A stretch of 64,000 bases of DNA from Monocercomonoides exilis (GCA_001643675.2 LSRY02000009.1:1873001-1937000), one strand, 5' to 3'; shown: positions 32,719 to 44,089, counted from the stretch's first letter. The notes: a model not told the origin generated them from the sequence alone. Program-made: numbers and translations.

Positions 32719-34270
32719 ACGAGGAGTGAGAGAGAAGGTGGAGGATGGGAAAGGGGAAGCGGAAGAGATGAAGGAGGAGAGAGAGGAGGAAAACGAGGAG
32801 GCGGAGGAAGAAGAGGTGGAGAAGAAAGAGAAGAAGGAAGCGAAGAAGAAAGTGAAGGAGCAGGGAGTGTATTGGTGAGTGAATCGGATTTCTCATCTTT
32901 TTGTGTTTCATCAGCCCCGTTTCTGGCACCTCCCCTGACACCCCTTGTGACGCTCAGCCAGCTGACCTTCTTCAACATCTCCACAAACCCACAGAAAACA
33001 AGGCAACTGGGAGAAGGGATGAGCCAAACATCATTTCTGATGAGTGGATGCTCATTTTCATCAGTGTGGGATGTGTATGATGGGGGCGTTGTACCCTCAC
33101 TAAACAACCCTTCATCTTCCCTAGATGCTTCGAACACCTCATTTGTCGGATGTATTCGCTCTCAGAATGTTGCAATCAGCGGGAGTGAGGGGAATCCATC
33201 GAAACCAGCGAGACAACAGATAGCAGACAATGGGGCGAATTCGTTCTCCTGGTGTGTGTGGAATGGGTCAAAAACAACTGGGACAAGTGGATCTAATACA
33301 GATGGAGTTTCGAGTGGAGGGGCGATTAATATGTATAATCTGGGATCGGGAACACTATCAGTGAAATTTTGTTCGTTCAATGACTGCACTGCATATTGGG
33401 ATGGTGGAGGAATTTTGTGTGCTTCTATCAATTCTATCCGGATAGAGAACAACTCGTTCAATGCTTGTACAGCAAATAATTATTATGGAGGAGGAATATT
33501 TGCTGAATCAATTTCATCATGTGTCAGGATCAGTGGGTTCGAGTTCCAGAAATGCAAAGCAGTTAATAATGGAGGAGGGCTTTATCTTAATTCTTTTCAG
33601 ATTTCGGAATCCGGCTGTATTGGAACAGAAAACAGCAAAGGGGAAAGCGCTTGCGTATTTGAGTGTTTCTTCACTTCATGTTCACTTTCAATCACAGGCG
33701 GTGGAGGAATGTATTGTCCTACTGTTCCTGCAACGCAATTCAAAATGAGGAGCGTTCAGTTTATTCCATGTTCCGCCAGGCAAGAGGGTGGAGGGTTGTC
33801 CTTCAGACAAGAAAAAACAGAAAAGCCAGACAATGGAATTTATTGCTATTTTTTGTTTTTTCATGAATGCAGTTGCAAGGATGCAACCAATCCACGTGGA
33901 CATGACGTTGAGTGTGTCGATACGCACAATCTGTATTTGGATTCAGGAAATCCATTCCATGAATGTTACACCACATACACAGATAACAGAAGGATCTGCT
34001 TTACATACAATTATGCAGATGCAAGTTCTTGGACATTTGATCAAACATCAAAAAAAATTGGCTGAAGGACAAGACGATTTATGTTTCGGTGAATGGAAAT
34101 GATACATCTCTACTTTGTGGGGCAAATACAACAAATCCGTGCCTGACAGTGAAGAAAGCGTTTGAGGTGTGTGAGGTACAGATTAGCTTGACAATCACGC
34201 TGATGGACGGGAGTCACACAAGCGAAGCAATGACTATTGAGATTGGAGAAAAGAAGATTTCGTTCGTTGG
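32719..34270 (+). pseudogene. Beta-helix (pectin-lyase-fold, Pmp-like) surface protein, broken
   Basis: The frame is open from 32719 to 34065 without an early ATG, so the N-terminus lies in a missing exon or is lost. A Gly/Glu-rich segment (32740-32870) precedes beta-helix repeats with the repeated GGG signature. Examples are GGAINMYNLGSGTLSVKFCS, YWDGGGILCASINSIRIENN, YYGGGIFAESISSCVRI, NNGGGLYLNSFQISESG and TGGGGMYCPTVPATQFKMRS. A single-base slip in the A run at 34047-34055 causes the TGA at 34063. Downstream in the shifted frame the family continues, with KDKTIYVSVNGNDTSLLCGA and NPCLTVKKAFEVCEVQISLT. It ends near a GTAAG at 34270. Such proteins are thought to be secreted or surface-exposed; no signal peptide or anchor is present in this fragment. 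Confidence 0.65.
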
Positions 34271-34279
34271 TAAGAAAAG

Positions 34280-35216
34280 GAAGCACTTTGTTACAAATAT
34301 CTGAAAAGAATGAGATTGAGGAAGGGAAGAAGAAGAATCAAAAAAAAAAAGAACAAACAGATGCAAGGCTGAAGGGTAAGAGGAACGGATTTTTTGGAAA
34401 AATAAGTTTTGTCCAAAAACAACAGATGATAAAGAACAAGTTGGATAAAAAAAATTAACAGATAAATCTCTTTCAAGTATATTCATCTTATGGCTTATTG
34501 AATTTTCGTTTCATTTTATCATCCATTTAGTATTATTGTTGTTAGTGTCAAAGATGATAAATCTTTCATTTGTCTTTCTGAGTTTGCCATTACATAGAGA
34601 ATACAAAAAGATGAAGCACTGGCATTTCACGTTATTGCTCAGTCAAATTTTTGACTTATTTCGATGAATATTATGAATATTTGCAATTAAAAAAAATATA
34701 TTTGGCTTTCATTGATTTCACTTGTTTTTCCTCACCTTTTTTTGTTTGTTTTCTCATATTTTTCTTCATTTTTCCTGTTCCCTGATCATTATAAATAGAA
34801 TAATTGTAATTGCTATTGCAAATCAAATGTTTTAAGATACATCAAATTTTTGTATTTTGTTTTTTGAGTTTTTCAATCAAACTTCTCAAAAAAGGAAAGG
34901 ATCTCTTGAAATTTCAGATTAATTATTATTCTTCTCAATGACGAATGAAGTGTACATATCAAAAACAATAAACTTTTCTACAAAGTTATGATAAATGTTT
35001 TGTACGAAGAAATATGAAGATAACATTGAAAATTTAAGAAATTGTGTAAAAAAACATTGCAATGTCAGTGTTCTTCATTTTTCTCATCTCCTCAAAACCT
35101 AATCAATAATGTTCATGTTTCTTTCAATTTTTATTTTCTCTTTTTGATTTACTTCCTCATTTATTCGTAATAAAATTTCGTAAACGTAAATTCTCTTGAA
35201 ACACCCCAAACCACAT
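34280..35216. other. AT-rich spacer
   Basis: The stretch contains a GTCAAATTTTTGAC palindrome at about 34646-34659 and no coding sequence that I can support. Confidence 0.45.
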
Positions 35217-35654
35217 TAAATCTAAAATAAATCGTTCTTAACATTCAAAAAGTCTAATAAAACGCAGCTTCCAAAATAAAAACCTTTCAATTTCTCTAAA
35301 ATTATCAAAAATAAATCAATTATTTATTTTCTGATGATAGCTCATACGGATCATCTAAAAAAAGTTATGCTATTATATCATACTCAAATTTAAATTATCT
35401 ACAAACAATAATTAAACTTGTTGGGTTCTGTGATACCAAATAATTCAAATAAAAGAAATAACTCAAAAATTAAATGCAATAATGGAATTTTCAAATTTTT
35501 CTCAATTTCACTTATTATTCAATAATTCCTTCACAATTCTTTTTCTATTTATTTATATATATGTATTTGAGATTATTTCTTTTCATACCACAATTCCTTA
35601 AAAAAAGATCTTTCTTCGAACAAAGTTACGATATGAAAAATAATGACCCATATT
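35217..35654. repeat. Right arm of the 0.44-kb inverted repeat
   Basis: This is the reverse complement of 29863-30300 at near identity. A minus ORF at 35654-35920 starts just outside and is not supported. Confidence 0.9.
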
Positions 35655-35923
35655 CAAACAGTGAATTTTGACGGATAATATATTATTTCTAAAATAATTA
35701 CACATATTAATAAAGAATAGCGTTCAGAAGCAGTGGCATAAAAATATAAATAAGATATTTGCGAATACAAAGATGAAAAAAATGGTGAAAATTTGAAATT
35801 TGTTTTGTTAATAAACACATTTGTAACTGCGAAGCATCTTATAACGCTATTGTAGTCTGGAATGAAAAAGACCATTTTGTTTTGTTTCTTTTTTATGTAA
35901 TGATGGGACAAATTGATCATCGA

Positions 35924-36217
35924 AATGGGTGATTCTTTTTGAAATCACAATTTTTAATTATTTGGATCTTAAAGATGTGTGATTCTTTTTGAAAAATCAC
36001 AAATGTTTAATTTTCAAATACTTCAAATATTTCTTATTTTGCTCAAATTTCTGTTTCAGCTCACAAATCTCCTCAAGAATGTTTGAAATAACATTATCAA
36101 GTAATTGATTCCATTGAAGTGAAGTTTGATATTTGTCAACAAAATATTTGGGAAAATATAAAATTATTGAAGTATTTGAAAATTAAACATTTGTGACATT
36201 TCAAAAAGAATCACCCA
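35924..36217. mobile_element. Foldback MITE-like element
   Basis: The left side has GGGTGATTCTTTTTGAAATC at 35927 and a second, longer copy at about 35977 (GTGATTCTTTTTGAAAAATC, then ACAAATGTTTAATTTTC). The right end (36150-36216) is the reverse complement: TTCAAAAAGAATCACCC preceded by the complement of the same tail. No ORF. No clear target duplication was identified. Confidence 0.55.
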
Positions 36218-36219
36218 AA

Positions 36220-36715
36220 TATTTACGAAATGAGATAATAAAAAGATTCAAATGATCTGCATATTCACTGAATTGGTTTTTTGCAATTTTTTTCTATAAA
36301 AAAATGGAAAATTGGTGACGGACGTGTTCAATTTTAACTTCACGACGCTCAGTGTTATTTTTTAATAAAAGTTAGAAAATTCTTTCATTAAATGTTTGTC
36401 GAATGATAATTTTTATTTAAAAATAATAGACAAAACAACAATTAAAACGACAAATATGCAGTTGATGTGAAAACAATGAGCAACATTCATTGCGTTTCGT
36501 TTTAACTAAAACCAGATATACCAATTTCAAACCAAACAAAAAAAATTATTCTCCTCTCAACATAAAAAATGATAAATATGGCTGATCCTTTTTGAAATCA
36601 TACTTTAGTTCGAGTTTTGATAAAAAAAATTTTTTTTAAAAAGATTTTTGTTAAATTTTTGTTTCTGCAATAACAATATCATGAACAATAAGTGTTCCCT
36701 ATTTCAACTCATTTT
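36220..36715. other. AT-rich spacer
   Basis: No genes. A GGCTGATCCTTTTTGAAATC motif near 36580 resembles the MITE termini nearby. Confidence 0.4.
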
Positions 36716-37750
36716 GGTATAATCCGAAGATATCGTCATCTTCAGATCTTATTGAAAATTTGTTGGTAATTCAACAATACATTGAACATTGTTATTATGC
36801 TATTGTCGCATGTCGGAAGTTAATGGTTTTGGAGAAAAAAATTTTTTTTTAATTTTTGTGATCAAAATAAATAATAGTGAAAAAAATATTAAGAGCGATA
36901 TAATTCCATCAAATTTTAATGAAAAAAGTTGTATCCGATAAAAATGATGTGAAATAATCATCAATTATAATTTTGAGGGTTCGATAAAAAAGCAATTTTT
37001 TTTCCCTTAGATCAAAAATTATTTTTCAATTAGAAATTTCACATTTATTTGTTTTTTTTTTTTTAAAATAAACATTGAAGATAAATCATTCTTCAATATT
37101 TTAAAATAAAAGTGCAAATGAATTTATTTAGATATTCCTTTTTTTCAAAAAACTTGTGCTCAAAAATAAAAAATTTATTTTGATCAAAACCCAAAAAAAT
37201 AAAAATAACAAATTATTGAGTGAAAATTTGAATATAAAAAAAATTCATTTCCGAATCACAAAACAATTATATTCGTTATTGAAATAGGTTAAAAAGATTA
37301 AGTACAGATATCGTATAAAATACCGGACATCGCACAAAATACCGGACAAGATCGATAACTCAATAACCGCAAGTGGAATAATTCTGACAATTTTCCTCAA
37401 AATATATCTCATCAATGCAAACTCATTTGATTAACAAAACTTTCAAAATAGCTTCATTTGCGCTTAGGAAAAATTATAATTAAAATCTCGGAGAAATAGG
37501 ATTTTGAGTCACTCCGAAATTTCAAGAATTATTTTTTCTGAGCACAAATGAAGCTGATTTGAGAGTTTTATTTATCAAATAAGTTTGCATTGATGAGATA
37601 TATTTTGAGGAAAATTGTCAGAATTATTCCTCTTGCAGTTATTGAGAAATCGATCTTGTCTAGAATTTTGTGCGATGTCCAGTATTTTATGCGATATCTG
37701 TAATTACAAATATGTGAAATTTGAAGATGACGATATCTTCGGATCATGTC
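36716..37750. mobile_element. Non-autonomous Merlin derivative
   Basis: Its first about 255 bp are almost identical to the left end of the Merlin element at 58029 (both begin GGTATAATCCGAAGATATCG). Its last about 45 bp match that element's right end, including CGATATCTTCGGATCATG. The transposase region is absent and replaced by unrelated AT-rich sequence plus a nested palindromic element (37303-37702). The 8-bp flanks (CTCATTTT and AGTCGTTG) do not match, so it has no recognisable target duplication. Confidence 0.7.
37303..37702. mobile_element. 400-bp palindromic MITE with TA ends
   Basis: The element starts TACAGATATCGTATAAAATA and ends TTTTATGCGATATCTGTA. The two halves are inverted copies of about 190 bp at roughly 90 percent identity, so single strands could fold into one long hairpin. 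CAGATATC...GATATCTG bounded by TA fits a Tc1/mariner-type non-autonomous element. It sits inside the Merlin derivative, so it inserted later. Confidence 0.75.
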
Positions 37751-37759
37751 AGTCGTTGT

Positions 37760-38540
37760 TGTTTATTTTTCGATTTTTATTTGAATCTTATTGAGTTTTC
37801 TTCAATTTTGAAAAAAAATAAAAAATAAATCCAAAAAAAAATAAAACTTAAATGAACAGTACAAAACCTAAGTATTCTGGTTTAAACATGTGTTTCTTTA
37901 TGACCATTGACAATCAATTTTCGGTTTCTGACGGACCGAGTTACGATTTTGTCCGTCAGAACCTTTTTTTCTTAGATATCATATTTTGTATTTAAATATT
38001 ATTAATTAATTTTAATTTAAAAGAAGTTTTTCAATATTATGTTTTTTCTTTGATAACTGACAAAAAGTCAATATCGGAATATTATGATCGTCAGACTGTC
38101 AGTTGTGTCAATGACCGTCTGTGATTTTCTGTGATTAACTGCAAAAAAATATCAGTTTCCAGCACTTCAAAATAAAAATTAATGATAAATATCGAAAATT
38201 ATACACATATTATTGATTGTTATTATTCACAAACCACTTGAAAAAATATATTCATATCTTTGTTTTGAATGAAAAGAAGACATGTTGGATTTTCGAACTT
38301 TTCAATTCAAATATTAAGAATATATGATTTTGGAGATGTTTTTTTTCAAAAGAAAGATAGCTAATGAATGTGAAAAGAAATTCTCATTAAATCCGATTTC
38401 CATAACAATTTGGAGGAAGTCATATTCTCGATGATTTATGGATTATTTCTTAAAGCGAAGAAAAATGTTGTTGAAAACGAAAGAGAACAAGAAATTATGA
38501 TTGCATTTCGAAGTTTTGGATGTATTGTATGGAAGATTTA
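37760..38540. other. AT-rich spacer
   Basis: No coding or repeat feature could be supported. CTGACGGACC and GGTTCTGACGGAC-like palindromic fragments occur near 37930-37965. Confidence 0.35.
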
Positions 38541-38541
38541 A

Positions 38542-39260
38542 ATGTATTTTGATTTTTCAGATTTCATTATTCGTTTATCAGAAAGTCCAGAAAGAACTGA
38601 CATTTATGAAACGATTGAAATAATTTTATTTCATCAGGAGCATCACAATCTGACGCAACTTGCGTATCAGTGTACTTGGGACTTTTTGATCAACAGATTC
38701 TTCCATGATGACAGCTTGGAAGATACTTTTGTGAATGAACTGCATTTTCCAAGAGATGAAAAAAGAGAGTTGGAAGTGATAATAGTGCATGTTGATATAA
38801 GAGAGGAAAAGAAGAGGAAAGAGAAAAAGAAACGAAAGAGAAGCTTCTTTTTATTCGATGACTTACAATAATTGACAATTACCTATCAACTTGTCAATTG
38901 TTGAATGAAGCATTTCTTGTGCTTATAAATCGTATTGCAAAGGTGTTTCGAGCAACAAAGCATAATAAATAGATATTTGCGAGCAATCCATTAATTTGAA
39001 GAAGCTGCGAGCAATAGAGCCGCAGCAGCTGAAGTGTTTCTGAAAAGTGGGATAGTTGATGAACTTTTGAGGTAGTTTCATCGACAAATATTTTATAGTA
39101 AATGTCACATCAATGCTTTCACTTCTTCATGAAAATTTCAAAAAGATTAAATGAAGAGGAGAAAAATGAATCGAAAGAAATGAAACGAAAAGAGTTGAAA
39201 AGGTAGATGCTTGAAAAGATGGAAGAAGAATGATTTGAAGATATCATTTTAAGCTTTAAT
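38542..39260 (+). pseudogene. Helical-repeat family fragment, copy 4
   Basis: The fragment carries the diagnostic block (IEIILFHQEHHNLTQLAYQC, then DTFVNELHFPRDEKRELEVI) up to a Lys/Arg-rich tail and a TAA near 38870. Further degraded blocks follow (FEEAASNRAAAAEVFLKSGI near 39000-39060, a MEEE motif near 39225). The N-terminal half is missing and stops and frameshifts are frequent. Confidence 0.6.
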
Positions 39261-39383
39261 GGAATAATTTCTTATGTGAATGAAAAATATTATGATAATA
39301 TGTCATTTAATTTTTCCAATCATTCATGAAAATTTTATCAAATTCATTTCATTTAGTTACTAAAAAATGCAACATCTTTGTTT

Positions 39384-39391
39384 CGTTGGTT
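39384..39391. repeat. Target-site duplication (CGTTGGTT), left
   Basis: CGTTGGTT is repeated exactly at 40875-40882 on the other side of the Merlin element. Confidence 0.8.
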
Positions 39392-39636
39392 GGTTATTGC
39401 ACAATATACGACCGTTTGAAATTCTGTTAAATATAACAAATACATAGCACATTATATCTTTCTCGATCAATATTTTTTACAGATTTCTTGCGGAAACGTG
39501 AAAATTTTTAATTTCAAAAAAATGATCAAAATCCCATTTGCCTAAATAAACAGATAAAAAATTTTGTTTTTCAGTATTTATTATGAAACGAATAATGCGA
39601 TTAAATAATAATGAGTGAAAGTTATTGTTTTTTTGT

Positions 39637-40706
39637 TTATTCTGGCTCATTTTCAGAATGTTCAGCCCCGTCACTTCCTTCCAAAGAATCATCAGAAGTT
39701 GCTTCATCTTCAGTAAACATGACAGGATCATCTTCTTCGTCATCATCTTCTTCATTGTCTTCCTCCTCTTCTTCAATAAATTCTTCTGGTTTGTATCTGC
39801 AAATCGCTTTGACAGTTTCTACAAATGATAGCTCTCTTGTCTTGCTAAAAACAAATGAGGATATGTAATCGTCAATAAATTTTTTTTTTATACCATTTTT
39901 AGGCATTTCCCTGCGAAACTGACTTCAATTGCCTTCAATCATATTCGTACAAATTTCGCTTTCTGGATCATGAAAGTGAAACTTGTGACAAACAATTTTA
40001 TGTGTATACACTATCTCTTCCAAAGAGGCATACGCTTTCCATTCATCGCTATGAATTGTCGTTCCAGGCAAAATATTGGCTTTGATGATTAGTATAAGTG
40101 TGTTTTTTTTCCTGTTTGCAACAAGAACGATAAAAAATTTTCCATTTTTCCTTCTGGATTTCTTTGAACTGCTCAAAATAACCATATTTGCTTTTTTAAA
40201 CTTCCTTTGTGAAATTTCCTTTTGTGCAAAATCGCCTCGTCTATTTCTACGATTGAATCCAGACCTCTTAGTGGTTCAAATGAATTCACTGCAATTTTGG
40301 ACATAGAAGCTGCACCCAAAGAATAATAAAAACCTGCAGTATTCCTATGAATTCCAAGAAGAAGAGAGGTTTGAGTAATTGATAATTTTATCCATTTATA
40401 TAACAAGATGTGCATGATTTTGTTTAATCCGACTTTTTGATTTTCAATGGATAAACCTGCAAGTAAACTAATTGTTCTGTCACATCTGTAGCATCTCCAT
40501 TGTCTTGAGTTAGGATTTCTTTTACATAAAGACATTTCTCTTCTGCATTGTCTGCACTCTTTGTATCTTGCATCCAAAACATCCCTTTGAAACCAGTCCC
40601 ATGTATCATCAGTACTGTGGAACATTTTGTTCAGATGATGTATTTTCATTTCATGATCTTCCATTTCCATTAAAAACAATTGATATTTTGAAAATGTGTT
40701 GATCAA
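39637..40706 (-). pseudogene. Merlin (IS1595/IS1016-like) transposase, frameshifted
   Basis: An N-terminal zinc ribbon (CRQCRREMSLCKRN, then WRCYRCDRTISLLAG) is followed by the catalytic core. The first Asp is in SIVEIDEAILHKRKFHKGS, the second in GTTIHSDEWKAYASLEE, and the Glu is expected in CTNMIEG near 39928. The tail is very acidic (EEEEEDNEEDDDEEDDP). The protein is split by frame changes near 40180 and 39915, so it is inactive. The start at 40667 (MEMEDHEMKI) or 40706 is equally possible. Catalyses cut-and-paste transposition in intact relatives. Confidence 0.8.
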
Positions 40707-40718
40707 AAAATTTGATCA
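40700..40718. promoter_or_regulatory. Palindrome in front of the Merlin transposase
   Basis: TGATCAAAAAATTTGATCA is nearly self-complementary and overlaps the start region of the transposase frame. A shorter version, GATCAACTTTGATC, stands at the same place before the second Merlin transposase (59345-59358). It is a candidate operator or promoter element. Confidence 0.4.
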
Positions 40719-40874
40719 TTCCCACTAAACATATTTGTATTTACTGATTTTATTTTTAATTTTTTGTGAGTTTCCGCATTAATTTATAATTTTAAAATAG
40801 TGTGTGTGTTTGTAATATATCTCAATAAACCTTTTCATGAAATATCCAAGCCGGTCGTATATTGTGCAATTAAC

Positions 40875-40882
40875 CGTTGGTT
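40875..40882. repeat. Target-site duplication (CGTTGGTT), right
   Basis: Exact copy of 39384-39391. Confidence 0.8.
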
Positions 40883-41160
40883 TTGTAATTTAACAACACT
40901 TTTGATGTGATTCGAATAAACGATAACTTAAAATGTATTATTTTATATTTGTCAGATTATTCACAATTTGTTTGAGGAAACAAGTTGGAGCTTGTTTGTG
41001 AACACCTAAATTTTATTTTTATTTCTTTTTATATGCATTTCGCATAATCGATAACAAAAATTCATTCAAAAGTGTTTTATTTTCATTTATTCTTCTCTTA
41101 CCAAAAAAGTGAAACGATAAAAAAAGAATCATCAAGAATATTTATTTTATGCTGTCTTTT

Positions 41161-41448
41161 TCAATTCTTCAATAAATCTCTCTTTTCATCACAAATCCAA
41201 CAAAGAAATAATCTAATTGTCTTGATAACTGGATATCCTTTCGTCACTTCCATTGCTTTGCTTTTACACTGTCTTCTCTGCTCCTTATTTTTCTGCATCC
41301 AAATAAGTGCTCGGCTCAACGCTTCAGCAAGAATTGTAGCGAACGGATCCAAGTGCTGAAGAAGACGCAGATGAGAATTACTTGCAGAATCCAGAGCAAA
41401 GAAAGAAAGAAAAAGAAGAAGCGAAATCAAAAATGCAATAAACCGCAA
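41161..41448 (-). CDS. Unknown small protein or exon with hydrophobic N-terminus
   Basis: The frame starts MRFIAFLISLLLFLSFFALD, which looks like a signal peptide or membrane anchor. It continues LRLLQHLDPFATILAEALSR, then KAMEVTKGYPVIKTIRLFLC. Helical, mixed composition. No family recognised; may be an exon of a helical-repeat gene. Confidence 0.3.
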   Translation of the reverse strand: MRFIAFLISLLLFLSFFALDSASNSHLRLLQHLDPFATILAEALSRALIWMQKNKEQRRQCKSKAMEVTKGYPVIKTIRLFLCWICDEKRDLLKN

Positions 41449-41469
41449 ATCGATGGAAGCTTAAATTAA

Positions 41470-43340
41470 TGAGTTGACTTCTGCCTTTGAAAGTGCTGCA
41501 ATCCAGTCACCTGGATCTTGTTTTCTGTCACTTCACTTGTGTGCTTGTCCGCCTTGCTCCTGAAAAGTCGATCTTCTAATTTCCTCTTTATTTTCCTCTT
41601 TTTCATCTTCTGCACCAAACTTCATTTCTCTTTCTGCTTCGGCTCTCTAACACTTTCCAAGAAAAAAATTCATTTGTGGCTTCCTCATTCGCTCAATCAT
41701 TCCAATAAAGCATTCCAGTCACATCCTGCACAATCCCCAAGAGCAGCAGCAAATAATTAAACAGATCAAACAGATTAAGAAGATATGTGGCTTTGAATTC
41801 TCATCATATTTGATCCCACTCCTGCTCCTTGCGCCGTATCATACGAAGGTGATGAAAGCAGAGAGATTTGAGAAATTGAGAATACTCCAATAACATCAAA
41901 TCACACATCAAGGTGCTTCGAAGCGTTTCCTGCAAAAGTTCACTCGCACAATTTGCCATGCACAAAGAGGAAATGATTAGCATCTGTATTTGTCAATAAA
42001 CTTTGCAGATTGAATTCTAAAGGAACGAATTCACATGTATTTATCAAATGCAGTTCTTGAAATTGAATAATGGTTTAAAAAAATTTCTATTTCTTTTTTG
42101 AAAAATTGTTTCGTTGAAAAAATGAGTCAGAATAATTAATAAATTGAAATTTGTTATTATTAAGTTAAAGATATTGCATTTATAAAATTAACTGAAAAAT
42201 TTTATTTACTGACAAGTATTTTCAATCACTTAATTACGTGACAATTAAAATTTTTTTGTAACACATGTTTATTCTGGTTTTAAAAACACGATAACAATAA
42301 TTACGATAACGTGATAAAGTGATCTCATTTCCAAATATTTGTTAAATAATGTTATTGAAAATGAAAAAAATTAGATTGGTTGAAATCGATTATATAAAAT
42401 GAAATCTGTCAACTTTCAACAGTTTATCAGCTAATTCGCAATCGTCATTTCCATCAGTTGTTTCTCCATCAAATGCATCGATTTGCTTCCCTTCCGAAAA
42501 ATGTGATATGGGTAATTATTTTTGGGATCATACTTTTTTTCGGGATAAGTTAAAGATTATGAAAAAACAGTTTTCAAACATCAAAAATGCTTTCAGGCAT
42601 CATGAATAATATCAATCATCAAACTTCAAGTCAACAATAATGAAAGAAAAATAGTTTATATATGATTGTTATTGGATGACCATTATAAAAAACGCAACTT
42701 GTTTAATATTTGTCTTTTTTGATGAAAAACAATTTTTACGGTTCGCACATATTTCATGAATGTTTATGATCAATAATGATGATGTTGCGCAATCCAATAG
42801 AAATGCAATCATTTCAATTTGGAAAAATTTTGTCAAATGTTTCTGTTTTATATAATCGTGAACAAAAATGAAAAACAAAACCACTTTATTGTTTGTTTCA
42901 AATATGCAACAACACTGTCTATTATTGTGTCAAACTTTGCAATAAATTGAGTGTCAGTTGTTTATAAATCTTTTAATTCTCTCATTTAACCGAATATTAT
43001 TGTTGTGATAACAGTTTCATTGAATTCCATATATTTCTCGTTTTTATTTTTTCTTTTCTTTAAAACTGGATTTTTATTCTTCACAATAATTATCAATTCG
43101 CAGTTAAAAAAATGCTAATAATGTTTTTTAAAAATACAATATGTCTGTGTTTCTAAGTCCAAAAGAAAAATTGTAACAATATTGAATTTGAGACTCATTT
43201 TATCAAATAAATTTATTGCAAACAGTTCATTTCAAAGTGAGACATTTTGAGATAATTTCACTCCATAAACAGTTACTATAAAGTTCTTTTTATAATTGCA
43301 TTTCTTTTTCTTTTTTTTTATCTCTCACTCTCTCTTTTTT
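41470..43340. other. AT-rich region without supported genes
   Basis: It holds short ORFs only. ATGGGTAATTATTTTTGGGA at 42508 has an inverted match at 57600-57630. Confidence 0.4.
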
Positions 43341-43359
43341 CTTCTCATTCTTTTCTTCA

Positions 43360-43767
43360 GTGCCTTCTTTGGCCTTCTCTTCTTTTCAGCCTTTCGCTTC
43401 TTTCTCATGTTTCTCTTCTGACTATCCTTGCTTATCTTTTTCTTTTCCATCATCTGGGCTATTTCCTAAAATTCCTTATCTTTTTGCTCTTCTCTCTTCT
43501 CTCTTCCTCTTCTCTTCCTTTAATTATTCTGTTTTCGCTTTCTCTCTCTCTTTTCCAGCTGCTTCACAAAATTTTCTTGATGCACCTTCAGAAGCATCAA
43601 TAACGATGATATTGTGTGCAGATCCTGCCAAAACGGTAGTTCAAGCCTCCTTTCTTTTTCCTCGCTTTCTCTCCCTGCCTCTCTTTCATCCCTTCTTCAA
43701 TGGTTTCCATGAATCATCACAGAAGGAAGTGGTGCATGTGATGTGCTCATCTGCATCTGGAAAATGA
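43360..43767 (+). CDS. Ser/Phe-rich frame of doubtful status
   Basis: It is 135 codons long. Most is Ser/Phe/Leu-rich, but the last third (FLDAPSEASITMILCADPAK, then GFHESSQKEVVHVMCSSASG) has normal composition. It may be a secreted-protein fragment or chance. Confidence 0.2.
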   Translation: MPSLAFSSFQPFASFSCFSSDYPCLSFSFPSSGLFPKIPYLFALLSSLFLFSSFNYSVFAFSLSFPAASQNFLDAPSEASITMILCADPAKTVVQASFLFPRFLSLPLFHPFFNGFHESSQKEVVHVMCSSASGK

Positions 43768-44089
43768 ATAGTTCTGGTTGCAGAAGGCCAAGAAGTGTTT
43801 GTTGAAATTTTTATTGTTCTCTATTTTTGGAGAAAAGACGGAAGTGAAATTGTATCTTCGTTGGAAGGGCAGAGGAAGCGAATTTGCGCGATGAGAGCGG
43901 CTTGAATAGCTGAGATGTCACGCAGGAGATGAGATAGGAAAATTGCATATTCTGAAAAGAGTCAAAAAAATCATGGATAAGAAAGAAGAAGAAGAAGAAG
44001 AAATGTGAAAACAACAAATAATAAAGTTGTTTCATGAAAGCACAAAATTTCTAATTAGAAAAAAATCTATTCTGATCCTTCAGTACATA

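Larger units (their letters stand above)
39392..40874 (-). mobile_element. Merlin-type DNA transposon, element 1
   Basis: The element is 1483 bp with terminal inverted repeats. GGTTATTGCACAATATACGA at the left matches the reverse complement of CGTATATTGTGCAATTAAC at the right, with a one-base difference in length. It is flanked by the 8-bp duplication CGTTGGTT, the length typical of Merlin/IS1016-related elements. It encodes a broken transposase on the minus strand. Confidence 0.85.

Noticed and set aside
36716-37750. Autonomous Merlin copy
   Set aside because: No transposase sequence between the ends and no matching 8-bp flanks.
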